A stretch of 23,429 bases of DNA from Methylobacterium sp. (GTDB lineage Bacteria > Pseudomonadota > Alphaproteobacteria > Rhizobiales > Beijerinckiaceae): contig JADCCH010000340.1 in assembly GCA_020252865.1 (NCBI GenBank), forward strand, positions 1-23,429, read 5' to 3'. Each line of letters starts with the position of its first letter. Positions within the stretch are counted from its first letter, which is position 1. The translations under genes were made by a program, and so were the position numbers. The notes beneath the pieces are model-generated. The model had not been told where the DNA came from. It searched no databases and saw nothing but the letters and a program-made list of their open reading frames with translations. Shown one piece after another: positions 13,842-23,429 of the stretch.

Positions 13842-15113
13842 ATGACGACACGTCGAGACATTCTGATCGGCTCCGGCGCGATCGCCGCCGCGAGCACATT
13901 GCCTGCGCCCGCCGTGCTGGGCCAGGCAAAACCCCGGGTTGTCGTCATCGGCGGCGGTGCCGGCGGTGTCACCGCCGCGAAATACATCGCCAGGGACAGC
14001 GAGAAGAAGATCGCTGTAACTCTCATCGAGGAAAACCCGAATTACCAGACCTGCTTCCACTCGAACCTCTTTCTCGGCGGCTTCCGCGACTACGCCTCGA
14101 TCCTGCATGATTACGCGAAACTGCCCGGCCATGGCGTTGACGTGGCCCGCGCCCGCGCGCAGGTGATCGACCGCGACAAGAAGCAGGTGGTGCTCGCCGA
14201 TGGCCGGCGCATCGCCTATGACCGCGTGGTCGTCTCGCCGGGCATCGACCTCAAATATGATTCCGTTCCCGGCTGGGGGAAGGAACATGAAGAGCGCATG
14301 CCGCATGCCTGGAAGCCTGGCGCCCAGACCCGCCTGCTGAAGCGCAGGCTCGATGCGGTGCCGAATGGCGGCGTCATCGTGATGATCGCCCCCCCGAACC
14401 CCTTCCGCTGCCCGCCAGGACCCTATGAGCGCATCTCGATGTTCGCGCATGCGCTGAAGCGGACGGGCAAGACGAAATCGAAGATCTTCATCATCGACCC
14501 CAAGGAATCCTTTTCCAAACAGGCCCTGTTCCAGGAGGGCTGGGAGAAGCACTACAAGGGCCTTGTCGAATGGCTCGGCCCCAAGGTGCATGATGGCGTG
14601 AAATCGGTCGATCCGAAGGCCGGGACGGTTGTCACCGGCTTTGAAACCTACAGGAATTGCGCGCTGGTGAATGTGATTCCGGCCCAGATGGCCGGTGCGA
14701 TCGCGCGTGATTCCGGCCTCGCCAACCAGACCGGCTATTGCCCGATCCTGCCCGAGAGCATGAAGAGCACGCTTGATGCGAATGTCTTCGTGCTCGGCGA
14801 TTCCACCATCGCCGGGGACATGCCGAAATCCGCCTTCTCCGCCAATTCACAGGCGAAGGTCGCGGCCATGACGATCCGCGGCGAACTGACCGGCGCGCGC
14901 ACCTTCCCGGCGCGCTACGCCAATACCTGCTGGAGCCTGATCGAGACCAACGACACCGTGAAGGTCGGCGGCGCCTATGAGGCCAAAGACGGCAAGATCA
15001 CCGCCTCCTCCACCTTCATCTCCAGGACCGGCGAGACGGCCGAATTGCGCAAGCAGACGCAGGCCGAGAACATGGGTTGGTATGCCGGCATCATCGAGGA
15101 CATGTTCGGCTGA
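13842..15113 (+). CDS. soxF: Sulfide dehydrogenase flavoprotein SoxF (FccB type)
   Basis: FAD subunit of flavocytochrome c sulfide dehydrogenase, 423 residues, with a Tat signal (TTRRDILIGSGAIAAASTLP). The Rossmann motif is VVVIGGGAGGVTAA. NYQTCFHSN supplies Cys71, which aligns in context with the cysteine that binds FAD covalently in FccB. Cys190 (FRCPPGPYER) is 119 residues on, exactly the Cys42-Cys161 spacing of the Allochromatium enzyme, and Cys362 (ANTCWS) is a likely disulfide partner. It oxidises sulfide to sulfur or polysulfide and passes electrons to the small cytochrome 16 bases upstream. GGAGGGG precedes the ATG. Paracoccus SoxF occupies the same operon position; it may alternatively repair oxidised SoxYZ. 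Confidence 0.93.
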   Translation: MTTRRDILIGSGAIAAASTLPAPAVLGQAKPRVVVIGGGAGGVTAAKYIARDSEKKIAVTLIEENPNYQTCFHSNLFLGGFRDYASILHDYAKLPGHGVDVARARAQVIDRDKKQVVLADGRRIAYDRVVVSPGIDLKYDSVPGWGKEHEERMPHAWKPGAQTRLLKRRLDAVPNGGVIVMIAPPNPFRCPPGPYERISMFAHALKRTGKTKSKIFIIDPKESFSKQALFQEGWEKHYKGLVEWLGPKVHDGVKSVDPKAGTVVTGFETYRNCALVNVIPAQMAGAIARDSGLANQTGYCPILPESMKSTLDANVFVLGDSTIAGDMPKSAFSANSQAKVAAMTIRGELTGARTFPARYANTCWSLIETNDTVKVGGAYEAKDGKITASSTFISRTGETAELRKQTQAENMGWYAGIIEDMFG

Positions 15114-15141
15114 AATCGCGTTCCCCGGACGAAACAGGACG

Positions 15142-15158
15142 CGCGCCCTGCCGGCGCG
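15142..15158. terminator. Possible bidirectional terminator hairpin
   Basis: CGCGCC (15142-15147) pairs with GGCGCG (15153-15158) around CTGCC in the 59-base gap between the convergent soxF and receiver-kinase genes. There is no clear T-run on either side, so the terminator call rests mainly on position. Confidence 0.35.
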
Positions 15159-15172
15159 AATCTTGCCGCAGT

Positions 15173-16357
15173 TCAGCGCGCGATGGGCAGGCGCAGGGAA
15201 ACTCGCAGGCCCGCGCCCAGGATGCTCTCGGATTGCAGATCGCCGCCATGCAGGGCGGCAATGCTCCCGGCGATGGGAAGCCCCATACCGAGGCCCTGAT
15301 GGGCGCGGGAGAGGGACATATCGGCCTGCGCGAAGGGTTCGAGGCAGCGTGCGATATGCTCGGGCGGAATGCCTTCGCCGTCATCCTCGACGGTGAGCTT
15401 CAGCCCCTCGCCTTCCCGCGCGGAAATGAGGCGCAACGTGGTCGCGCCCCTGGCGTGTTCCAGCACATTCTGGACGAGGCGGGAGAGCGCGGAAGCGAGC
15501 AGCGTCTGGTCGCCCTCGAAACGCAGATTGCCCTCCTCCTCGCACCGCTCGACACGAATGCCCGCCGTGGCGAGCGCCGGGCCATGAAGTTCCTGCATGT
15601 CATCGAAGAGCCAGCCGGGCGCGATCGGCTCGCATGCCGGAACGATGCGCCCGGAGAGCATGTCCGAATAGGTCGCCATGTCCGCGAAGCTCTGCAGCAA
15701 ACGCTTGCCGGATTCCTGCACCGCCTCGAGATGCTCTCGCATGGCGACGAGGTCGCCACTTTCGCGCGCTTCGGCGGCCAGCCGCGTGAAGCCGATGATC
15801 GCATTGAGCGGCGTCTTCATCTCATGGCGCAGCACGCTCATGAGATTGTCCTTGGTCCGGCCGAGCAGCTCGGCCTCCTTCTGCGCCTGCCGGGCGAGCG
15901 TCTCGTTGCGAGCTGCGCGGCAGACGAAGCGCAGGTAGTGGTCGAGAAGGGTCCAGTTGACCGGCTTCACCACGAAGGACGAAGCACCGAGCTCATAGGC
16001 GCGGTCGATCGCCATGGCATCATCGCGCGAGGTCACCATGATGATCGGCAGATCCGCCGTCTCGGGGCGGGCGCGCACATGCGAGATCACCTCGAGCCCC
16101 GACATGTCCGGCATTTCCATATCCACGATGAGGATATCGAAACATCCCCCGGCAAGCTTGCGCAAGCCGGCATTCCCATTCTCCGCCAGGGTCACGTCGC
16201 GTCCCTGCATCATCAGGAACATGCGCGAGGTCTCGCGGTAGATCGGATCGTCGTCGACGACGAGCACCCGCAGCTTCCCGTTTCCGGCTGCAGCGGGCAG
16301 CACCGGGCCTCCGGGAAGGATGTCGGGAACGGGCATCATGGAGAACGGACCTTTCAT
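15173..16357 (-). CDS. Soluble response-regulator/histidine-kinase hybrid (REC-HisKA-HATPase)
   Basis: Cytoplasmic signalling protein of 394 residues with no membrane segment. An N-terminal receiver has the acidic VVDDDP patch, phospho-acceptor Asp79 in LIVDMEMPDMSG and the conserved Lys in VVKPVNW. A short linker leads to HisKA (LRHEMKTPLNAI, His178) and an HATPase domain with RLVQNVLEHA, EDDGEGIP and GLGMGLPIAGSIAALHGG. A receiver before the kinase suggests that phosphorylation by another kinase controls its activity. The divergent membrane hybrid kinase is an obvious candidate partner. The ATG at 16357 has a poorly spaced GGG; ATG 16339 (MMPVPDIL) is an alternative. The input signal and the output are unknown. 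Confidence 0.9.
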   Translation of the reverse strand: MKGPFSMMPVPDILPGGPVLPAAAGNGKLRVLVVDDDPIYRETSRMFLMMQGRDVTLAENGNAGLRKLAGGCFDILIVDMEMPDMSGLEVISHVRARPETADLPIIMVTSRDDAMAIDRAYELGASSFVVKPVNWTLLDHYLRFVCRAARNETLARQAQKEAELLGRTKDNLMSVLRHEMKTPLNAIIGFTRLAAEARESGDLVAMREHLEAVQESGKRLLQSFADMATYSDMLSGRIVPACEPIAPGWLFDDMQELHGPALATAGIRVERCEEEGNLRFEGDQTLLASALSRLVQNVLEHARGATTLRLISAREGEGLKLTVEDDGEGIPPEHIARCLEPFAQADMSLSRAHQGLGMGLPIAGSIAALHGGDLQSESILGAGLRVSLRLPIAR

Positions 16358-16496
16358 CCCAAGTTTAACGAGCCAAACCTTTCCCCTCGGTTACGGCATT
16401 AACCGGACACTCAGGCTTTTCAGCGACCCTGATCGCTTCCTGCGCAATGCGCCGTCTCCGCTGCAGCCCTATCGCAATAGAAAGTCCTGAGCTTCC
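16358..16496. promoter_or_regulatory. Divergent spacer between the two kinase genes
   Basis: A 139-bp spacer that must hold the promoters of both kinase genes. Two TTAAC motifs (near 16365 and 16391) resemble half sites of CtrA boxes but lack the second TTAA at the correct distance. I see no clear promoter or operator. Confidence 0.4.
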
Positions 16497-19340
<2,844 letters not shown>

Positions 19341-19343
19341 GCC

Positions 19344-20267
19344 TCAGCGCAGGGTGCTGGCCGGCAGCCAGAACACTTCGCCCGCGCTCTCCTCCGTATC
19401 GAGCCAGGTGAAGGCGAGATCGGGGAATTCGAGATCGAGCACTTCGCGATCAAGCCCGATCTCGCAGAGCATGCCGCCCCCGGCATGGAGGTGCTTTCCC
19501 GCCTCGCGGAGGATCCTCCGCACCAGATCGAACCCATCGGGGCCACCATCAAGCGCCATCGCCGGCTCGTGGCGGAATTCTTCCGGCATCATCGCGATCG
19601 TCGCCTGATCGACATAGGGCGGGTTTGAAAGGATGAGGTCGAACCGCATGCCCTTCAGGGGCGCGAAAAGATCGCCCCTGTGGAGCGTGATGCGATGCTC
19701 GAGCCCGTAATCCGCGACATTCTCGGCAGCAAGATCAAGCGCCTCGGCCGAGAGATCGACCGCATGCACTTCCGCCTTCGGGAAGACATGCGCCGCGAGG
19801 ATCGCGAGGCTGCCGCCGCCCGTGCAGAGATCGAGCACGGCGGTGATTTCATTGGGATCATCGATCAGCCCCGAACCATCCGAGCCATCGAAAAGCGGCG
19901 AGAACAGGAGATCCGCCAGGAAGGAGCGGGGGATGATCGCGCGCGGATCGGAGCGGAACGAGAAACCATGGAGATAGGTGCGGCCCGTGATGTAGGCGGC
20001 GGGCATCCGCTTTTCGATGCGCGTGGCGATCCGCTCACCCAGCATGGCCTTCTCGCGGGCCGTGAGGCGCGCATCGGCGAAGGCGTTGAAATCATCCACT
20101 GGCAGATGCAGGCTTTCGAGGATGAGGAACGCGGCTTCATCCAGCGCATTGGTCGCGCCATGGCCGTGATGCAGGTGCGCCTGCCGGAAAGCGCTGACCG
20201 CATAGCGCAGGCAATCACGCAAGGTGGCGAGTTCGGCGATCTCGGCGCGAGGATCAGGCCTGGTCAT
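19344..20267 (-). CDS. prmB: Ribosomal protein L3 glutamine N5-methyltransferase PrmB
   Basis: S-adenosylmethionine-dependent methyltransferase of the HemK family, 307 residues. An N-terminal helical domain leads to RMPAAYITGRTYLHGFSF and IPRSFLADLL, which fit PrmB better than PrmC. The cofactor motif is LDLCTGGGSLAILAA (about 145-159) with HAVDLS after it. The glutamine-binding NPPY motif is at residues 215-218 (LILSNPPYVD), and an EPAMALDGGPDG segment follows. The product modifies a glutamine of ribosomal protein L3. The ATG overlaps the preceding membrane-protein gene by 4 bases (ATGA), indicating translational coupling. Confidence 0.9.
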   Translation of the reverse strand: MTRPDPRAEIAELATLRDCLRYAVSAFRQAHLHHGHGATNALDEAAFLILESLHLPVDDFNAFADARLTAREKAMLGERIATRIEKRMPAAYITGRTYLHGFSFRSDPRAIIPRSFLADLLFSPLFDGSDGSGLIDDPNEITAVLDLCTGGGSLAILAAHVFPKAEVHAVDLSAEALDLAAENVADYGLEHRITLHRGDLFAPLKGMRFDLILSNPPYVDQATIAMMPEEFRHEPAMALDGGPDGFDLVRRILREAGKHLHAGGGMLCEIGLDREVLDLEFPDLAFTWLDTEESAGEVFWLPASTLR

Positions 20268-20689
20268 GCGCGGATGCGCTCCCTTCCGGCAACGAGCACC
20301 GGGAAAACAATCAGCAGGGATTGGGCGAGAAGGTTCAGGAAGCCGATCGGTGTCATCGCATCGGCAAGGAGCGCGGAATAGGGCAGCCGGAAGAGCCAGC
20401 CACCGATCAGTATCTCCGCGAGCAGCAGCAGGACGAAGGCAAGGAGCCCGAGGGTCAGCGCGTCCATCCTACCCACCGCTCCCGCCCGATGCATGATGAG
20501 CCGCGCCGCCATGAAGCTGATCGCCACCATGAAGGGCAGTTCCAGAAGGCGGCTCGCGTCCGGACCCAGACGGGGCTGGAGCAGCACAACGCGAAGGGTG
20601 CCCAGAGCGAAGCCCGCGGCGAAGACCAGCCCGAAATAGCCCGCACCCAGCGCGAGCATCCGCGCGAAGCTGATCTCGCCGAGCTCCAT
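20264..20689 (-). CDS. Small four-helix membrane protein of unknown function
   Basis: Protein of 141 residues with four hydrophobic segments: AGYFGLVFAAGFALGTLRVV, ELPFMVAISFMAARLIM, ALTLGLLAFVLLLLAEILIG and GFLNLLAQSLLIVFPVLVAG. I recognise no family with certainty and see no catalytic motif; similar small integral proteins are usually annotated as hypothetical. It starts 3 bases after the gcdH stop and overlaps prmB by 4 bases, so its place in a coupled trio supports it being a real gene. Confidence 0.8.
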   Translation of the reverse strand: MELGEISFARMLALGAGYFGLVFAAGFALGTLRVVLLQPRLGPDASRLLELPFMVAISFMAARLIMHRAGAVGRMDALTLGLLAFVLLLLAEILIGGWLFRLPYSALLADAMTPIGFLNLLAQSLLIVFPVLVAGRERIRA

Positions 20690-20692
20690 TGA

Positions 20693-21889
20693 TCAGAAGA
20701 AAGCCTGAAGACCCGTGATCGCCCGCCCGAGGATCAGCGCATGCACATCATGCGTGCCCTCATAGGTATTCACGGTTTCAAGGTTCTGGGCATGGCGCAT
20801 CACGTGGTATTCGGCCTGGATGCCGTTGCCGCCATGCATGTCGCGCGCGGCGCGGGCGATATCGAGCGCCTTGCCGCAATTATTGCGCTTCACGATGGAG
20901 ATCATCTCGGGGGCCAGCTGGCCGGCATCCATCAGGCGTCCCGCGCGAAGGGATCCCTGAAGGCCCAGCGAAATCTCCGTCATCATGTCCGCGAGCTTCT
21001 TCTGGAAGAGCTGGGTCTGTGCCAGCGGCTTGTTGAACTGGTGACGATCCAGGCCGTATGCCCTCGCGCGGTGGAAGCAATCCTCCGCCGCGCCCATCAC
21101 GCCCCAGGAAATGCCGTAGCGGGCGCGATTGAGGCAGCCGAACGGCCCCTTGAGGCCGGAAACATTCGGAAGCAGCGCGTCCTCGCCCACTTCCACGCCA
21201 TCCATCACGATCTCGCCGGTGATGGAGGCGCGCAGGCTGAGCTTGCCGCCGATCTTCGGCGCGGAGAGGCCCTTCATGCCCTTCTCGAGGATGAAGCCGC
21301 GGATCGCGTTGTCATGCGCCGCGCTTTTCGCCCAGATGACGAAGACATCGGCGATCGGGCTGTTGGAAATCCACATCTTCGAGCCGGTCAGCCGATAGCC
21401 GTTTGCGGTCTTCTCGGCGCGGGTCTTCATGCCGGCAGGGTCGGAGCCGGCATCGGGCTCGGTGAGGCCGAAGCAGCCGATGAATTCGCCGGTCGACAGC
21501 TTCGGCAGATACTTCATGCGCTGCTCTTCCGAGCCATAGGCGTGGATCGGGTACATCACGAGCGAGGATTGCACGCTCATCATCGAGCGATAACCCGAAT
21601 CGATCCGCTCCACCTCGCGGGCCACGAGGCCATAGGCCACATAGCCCGCACCCGCGCAGCCATATTTCTCCGGCAGCGTGACGCCGAGCAGGCCGAACTT
21701 GCCCATTTCGCGGAAGAGCGTGGGGTCGGTCGTCTCGGAGAGATAGGCCTCCGTCACGCGCGGCAGCAGCATGCCTTGCGCGAATTCGCGCGCGGAATCG
21801 CGGATCAAGCGCTCCTCTTCGGTGAGCTGTTCGTCGAGGCGGAAAGGATCGGCCCAGTCAAAGGCAGCGAGAGAGGAGGGGGACGACAT
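20693..21889 (-). CDS. gcdH: Glutaryl-CoA dehydrogenase
   Basis: FAD-dependent acyl-CoA dehydrogenase of 398 residues that oxidises and decarboxylates glutaryl-CoA to crotonyl-CoA in lysine and tryptophan breakdown. Visible features include VEAR-type [70 protein letters not shown] and the C-terminal [20 protein letters not shown] with the catalytic base Glu377. The combination of [12 protein letters not shown] and [14 protein letters not shown] favours GcdH over other acyl-CoA dehydrogenases. The ATG at 21889 has GAGG 6 bases upstream and gives the usual length; longer in-frame starts add an atypical, low-complexity tail. It is the first gene of the gcdH-membrane protein-prmB unit. Confidence 0.92.
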   Translation of the reverse strand: MSSPSSLAAFDWADPFRLDEQLTEEERLIRDSAREFAQGMLLPRVTEAYLSETTDPTLFREMGKFGLLGVTLPEKYGCAGAGYVAYGLVAREVERIDSGYRSMMSVQSSLVMYPIHAYGSEEQRMKYLPKLSTGEFIGCFGLTEPDAGSDPAGMKTRAEKTANGYRLTGSKMWISNSPIADVFVIWAKSAAHDNAIRGFILEKGMKGLSAPKIGGKLSLRASITGEIVMDGVEVGEDALLPNVSGLKGPFGCLNRARYGISWGVMGAAEDCFHRARAYGLDRHQFNKPLAQTQLFQKKLADMMTEISLGLQGSLRAGRLMDAGQLAPEMISIVKRNNCGKALDIARAARDMHGGNGIQAEYHVMRHAQNLETVNTYEGTHDVHALILGRAITGLQAFF

Positions 21890-22200
21890 GATGGACCTCG
21901 AGGCCGGAATGGTTGACGCGTCTGGCGCGCGCATCCCCGCTTTTAGCCAAGCATGGCCCGGCAAGGAAGGGCCGAGTTGCCGCGCTTTGGAAACCCGGCA
22001 GCGAGACGGATTGCCTTTGCCTCGCAAGGCCCCATGATGGGCAACGAAAGCCGAGGCTGCTTCCAAGGCAAGATGGCCTCGACCTTGCTGGGGCGGGAGG
22101 GAGACCCTTTCGGCAAGTTTCGGAGGGGGAAGACCGGGCGCGTAACCCGGCCCCTCCCCGATCAGGTGGCGTTGGGGAGGACGTGGGGAGTACGTGGCGG
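21890..22200. promoter_or_regulatory. Divergent intergenic region between gcdH and the ATP-grasp gene
   Basis: A 311-bp stretch with no gene I can support. Short in-frame extensions of gcdH into it look random in composition. It must carry promoters for both divergent genes, but no clear -35/-10 pair stands out. The right half holds the strong hairpin at 22122-22157 and GGGGAG-type ribosome-binding sites ahead of the ATG at 22201. Confidence 0.5.
22122..22157 (+). promoter_or_regulatory. Strong hairpin in the leader of the ATP-grasp gene
   Basis: GGAGGGG (22122-22128) pairs with CCCCTCC (22151-22157), and inside it CCGGG (22134-22138) pairs with CCCGG (22146-22150). There is a 5-base bulge (GAAGA) on the left arm and a CGCGTAA loop. 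Twelve GC-rich pairs form 43 bases before the start codon. No T-run follows, so it may be a leader structure or a leftover terminator rather than an active one. Confidence 0.5.
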
Positions 22201-23429
22201 ATGCCTGAGATTTTCGACGAGATGCGCGGTTCCGATGATGGCATGCGCTCCGTTTACCGCGAAATCGCGGAATGGTTCGAGCAGGCTCCGCGTGATCTCA
22301 TTGCGAGCCGCCGGGCCGAGGCGGAGGCGTTCTTCCGGCGCATCGGCATCACCTTCGCCGTCTACGGCGACGAGCAGGGCGCCGAGCGAATCATCCCCTT
22401 CGATATCCTGCCGCGCGTCATCACCTCCGGCGAATGGACGAGCCTCTCGAAGGGGCTGGAGCAACGGGTAACCGCGATCAACGCGTTCATCGCGGATTGC
22501 TATGGGCCGCGCGAGGCGGTGAGGGCGGGCATCATCCCGGAAGAACTGGTTCTGCAGAACCCGGCTTTCCGCCCGGAAATGACGCGAATCCGCCCCGCCA
22601 AAGATGTTTACTGCCACATCTGCGGGATCGATATCGTCCGCACCGGGCCGGACCAGTTCCATGTTCTGGAGGATAATGCCCGCACGCCTTCCGGCGTTTC
22701 CTACATGCTGGAGAACCGCGAGGCGATGATGCGGCTTTTTCCCGAATTGCTGGGACGCACCAAGATCAGGCCGGTGGATCAATACCCGGAAGAGCTGCTC
22801 GCGACCCTGCGGTCGGTGGCGCCGCATACCGCGCCGGGGGAACCCACGGTCGTGGTGCTCACCCCCGGCCCCTACAATTCCGCCTATTACGAGCATTCTT
22901 TCCTCGCCGACCGCATGGGCGTGGAACTGGTGGAGGGGGGCGATCTCTTCGTGCGCGGCAATGTCGTCTACATGCGCACGACCGAGGGCCCCAAGCGGGT
23001 CGACGTGATCTATCGTCGCGTGGATGATGAATTTCTCGATCCCCTCGCCTTCCGTCCCGACAGCGCATTGGGCGTTCCGGGGCTGCTCTCCGCCTACAAG
23101 GCACGCAATGTGACCATTACGAATTCAGTGGGCACGGGCGTGGCGGATGACAAGGCCGTCTATTCCTACATGCCGGAGATCATCCGCTTCTTCACCGGCA
23201 AGGATGCCATGCTCGCGAATGTCGAGACCTTTCGCTGTCGCGAGCCTGCGGTCCTCGGCCATGTTCTCGCGCATATCGGCGAACTCGTGGTGAAAGAGGT
23301 GAATGGCTCGGGCGGTTACGGCATGCTCGTCGGCCCGCATGCCACGAAGGACCAGCGCGAGGCTTTTGCCCGGAAGGTGAAGGCGAACCCGGATAACTAC
23401 ATCGCCCAGCCCACGCTTGCGCTCTCCAC
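22201..23429 (+). CDS. Circularly permuted ATP-grasp protein (type 2), 3' end cut by window edge
   Basis: The first 409 codons of a protein of the circularly permuted ATP-grasp family (DUF404/DUF407, CP_ATPgrasp_2), open to the window edge. Family signatures are [20 protein letters not shown] (about 153-172), [63 protein letters not shown] (307-326) and [17 protein letters not shown] (about 362-378). ATP-grasp enzymes join a carboxylate to an amine or thiol; the substrate of this branch is unknown. It is normally followed by an alpha-E (DUF403) gene and a transglutaminase-like or proteasome-type peptidase gene, which would lie to the right. The ATG at 22201 has GGGGAG 10 bases upstream; an in-frame GTG at 22183 is a weaker alternative. 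Confidence 0.92.
   Translation, partial: MPEIFDEMRGSDDGMRSVYREIAEWFEQAPRDLIASRRAEAEAFFRRIGITFAVYGDEQGAERIIPFDILPRVITSGEWTSLSKGLEQRVTAINAFIADCYGPREAVRAGIIPEELVLQNPAFRPEMTRIRPAKDVYCHICGIDIVRTGPDQFHVLEDNARTPSGVSYMLENREAMMRLFPELLGRTKIRPVDQYPEELLATLRSVAPHTAPGEPTVVVLTPGPYNSAYYEHSFLADRMGVELVEGGDLFVRGNVVYMRTTEGPKRVDVIYRRVDDEFLDPLAFRPDSALGVPGLLSAYKARNVTITNSVGTGVADDKAVYSYMPEIIRFFTGKDAMLANVETFRCREPAVLGHVLAHIGELVVKEVNGSGGYGMLVGPHATKDQREAFARKVKANPDNYIAQPTLALS

Noticed and set aside
16358..16496. CtrA binding site between the kinase genes
   Set aside because: The two TTAAC motifs lack a second TTAA at the required 7-base spacing.
21890..22066. Longer glutaryl-CoA dehydrogenase starting at 22066
   Set aside because: The extra 59 residues are atypical for the family, while ATG 21889 has a GAGG site and gives the normal length.

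Overview
The window is a GC-rich, densely packed piece of an alphaproteobacterial chromosome, probably Hyphomicrobiales-like. The reasons are the phoR-pstSCA order, PstA and PstC with large N-terminal extensions, the sox gene order, the short overlaps between genes and the strong GC bias at third codon positions. I see no tRNA, rRNA, insertion sequence, phage gene or CRISPR array, and no clear sign of recent transfer. Placement below class level is inference.

Positions 1-8705 are read leftwards. In transcription order they carry a DUF3422 membrane protein, a SoxS-like periplasmic thioredoxin, an ArsR-family repressor with the two cysteines of persulfide sensors (SoxR/SqrR/BigR type), an LPG-synthase-TM/UPF0104 membrane protein, the phosphate sensor kinase PhoR, and pstS-pstC-pstA, with pstA running off the left edge. 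A well-formed Pho box lies between phoR and pstS, and a strong hairpin separates pstS from pstC.

Positions 8939-15113 are read rightwards and form a sulfur-oxidation operon: soxY, soxZ, soxB, soxC, a short one-heme soxD, a small one-heme cytochrome c (soxE-like) and a flavocytochrome c sulfide dehydrogenase flavoprotein (soxF). The order is that of the classical soxXYZABCDEF operon, but soxX and soxA, which load thiosulfate onto SoxYZ, are absent. The 233-bp divergent region before soxY probably serves both the sox operon and the leftward DUF3422-soxS-soxR unit, so a persulfide-released repressor would sit beside the genes it controls.

Positions 15173-19340 hold two head-to-head signalling genes: a soluble receiver-histidine kinase (leftward) and a 947-residue membrane hybrid kinase with HAMP, kinase, degenerate receiver, true receiver and Hpt domains (rightward). 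Together they contain a complete phosphorelay but no recognisable DNA-binding output.

Positions 19344-21889 are a leftward, tightly coupled trio: gcdH (glutaryl-CoA dehydrogenase), a small four-helix membrane protein of unknown function, and prmB (ribosomal protein L3 glutamine methyltransferase). After a 311-bp gap with a strong leader hairpin, a circularly permuted ATP-grasp gene starts at 22201 and runs off the right edge.

The most interesting points are the sox operon lacking exactly soxX and soxA, its reduced-heme SoxD, the persulfide-type repressor and thioredoxin encoded with a DUF3422 protein, and the adjacency of a lipid-handling membrane protein to phoR.
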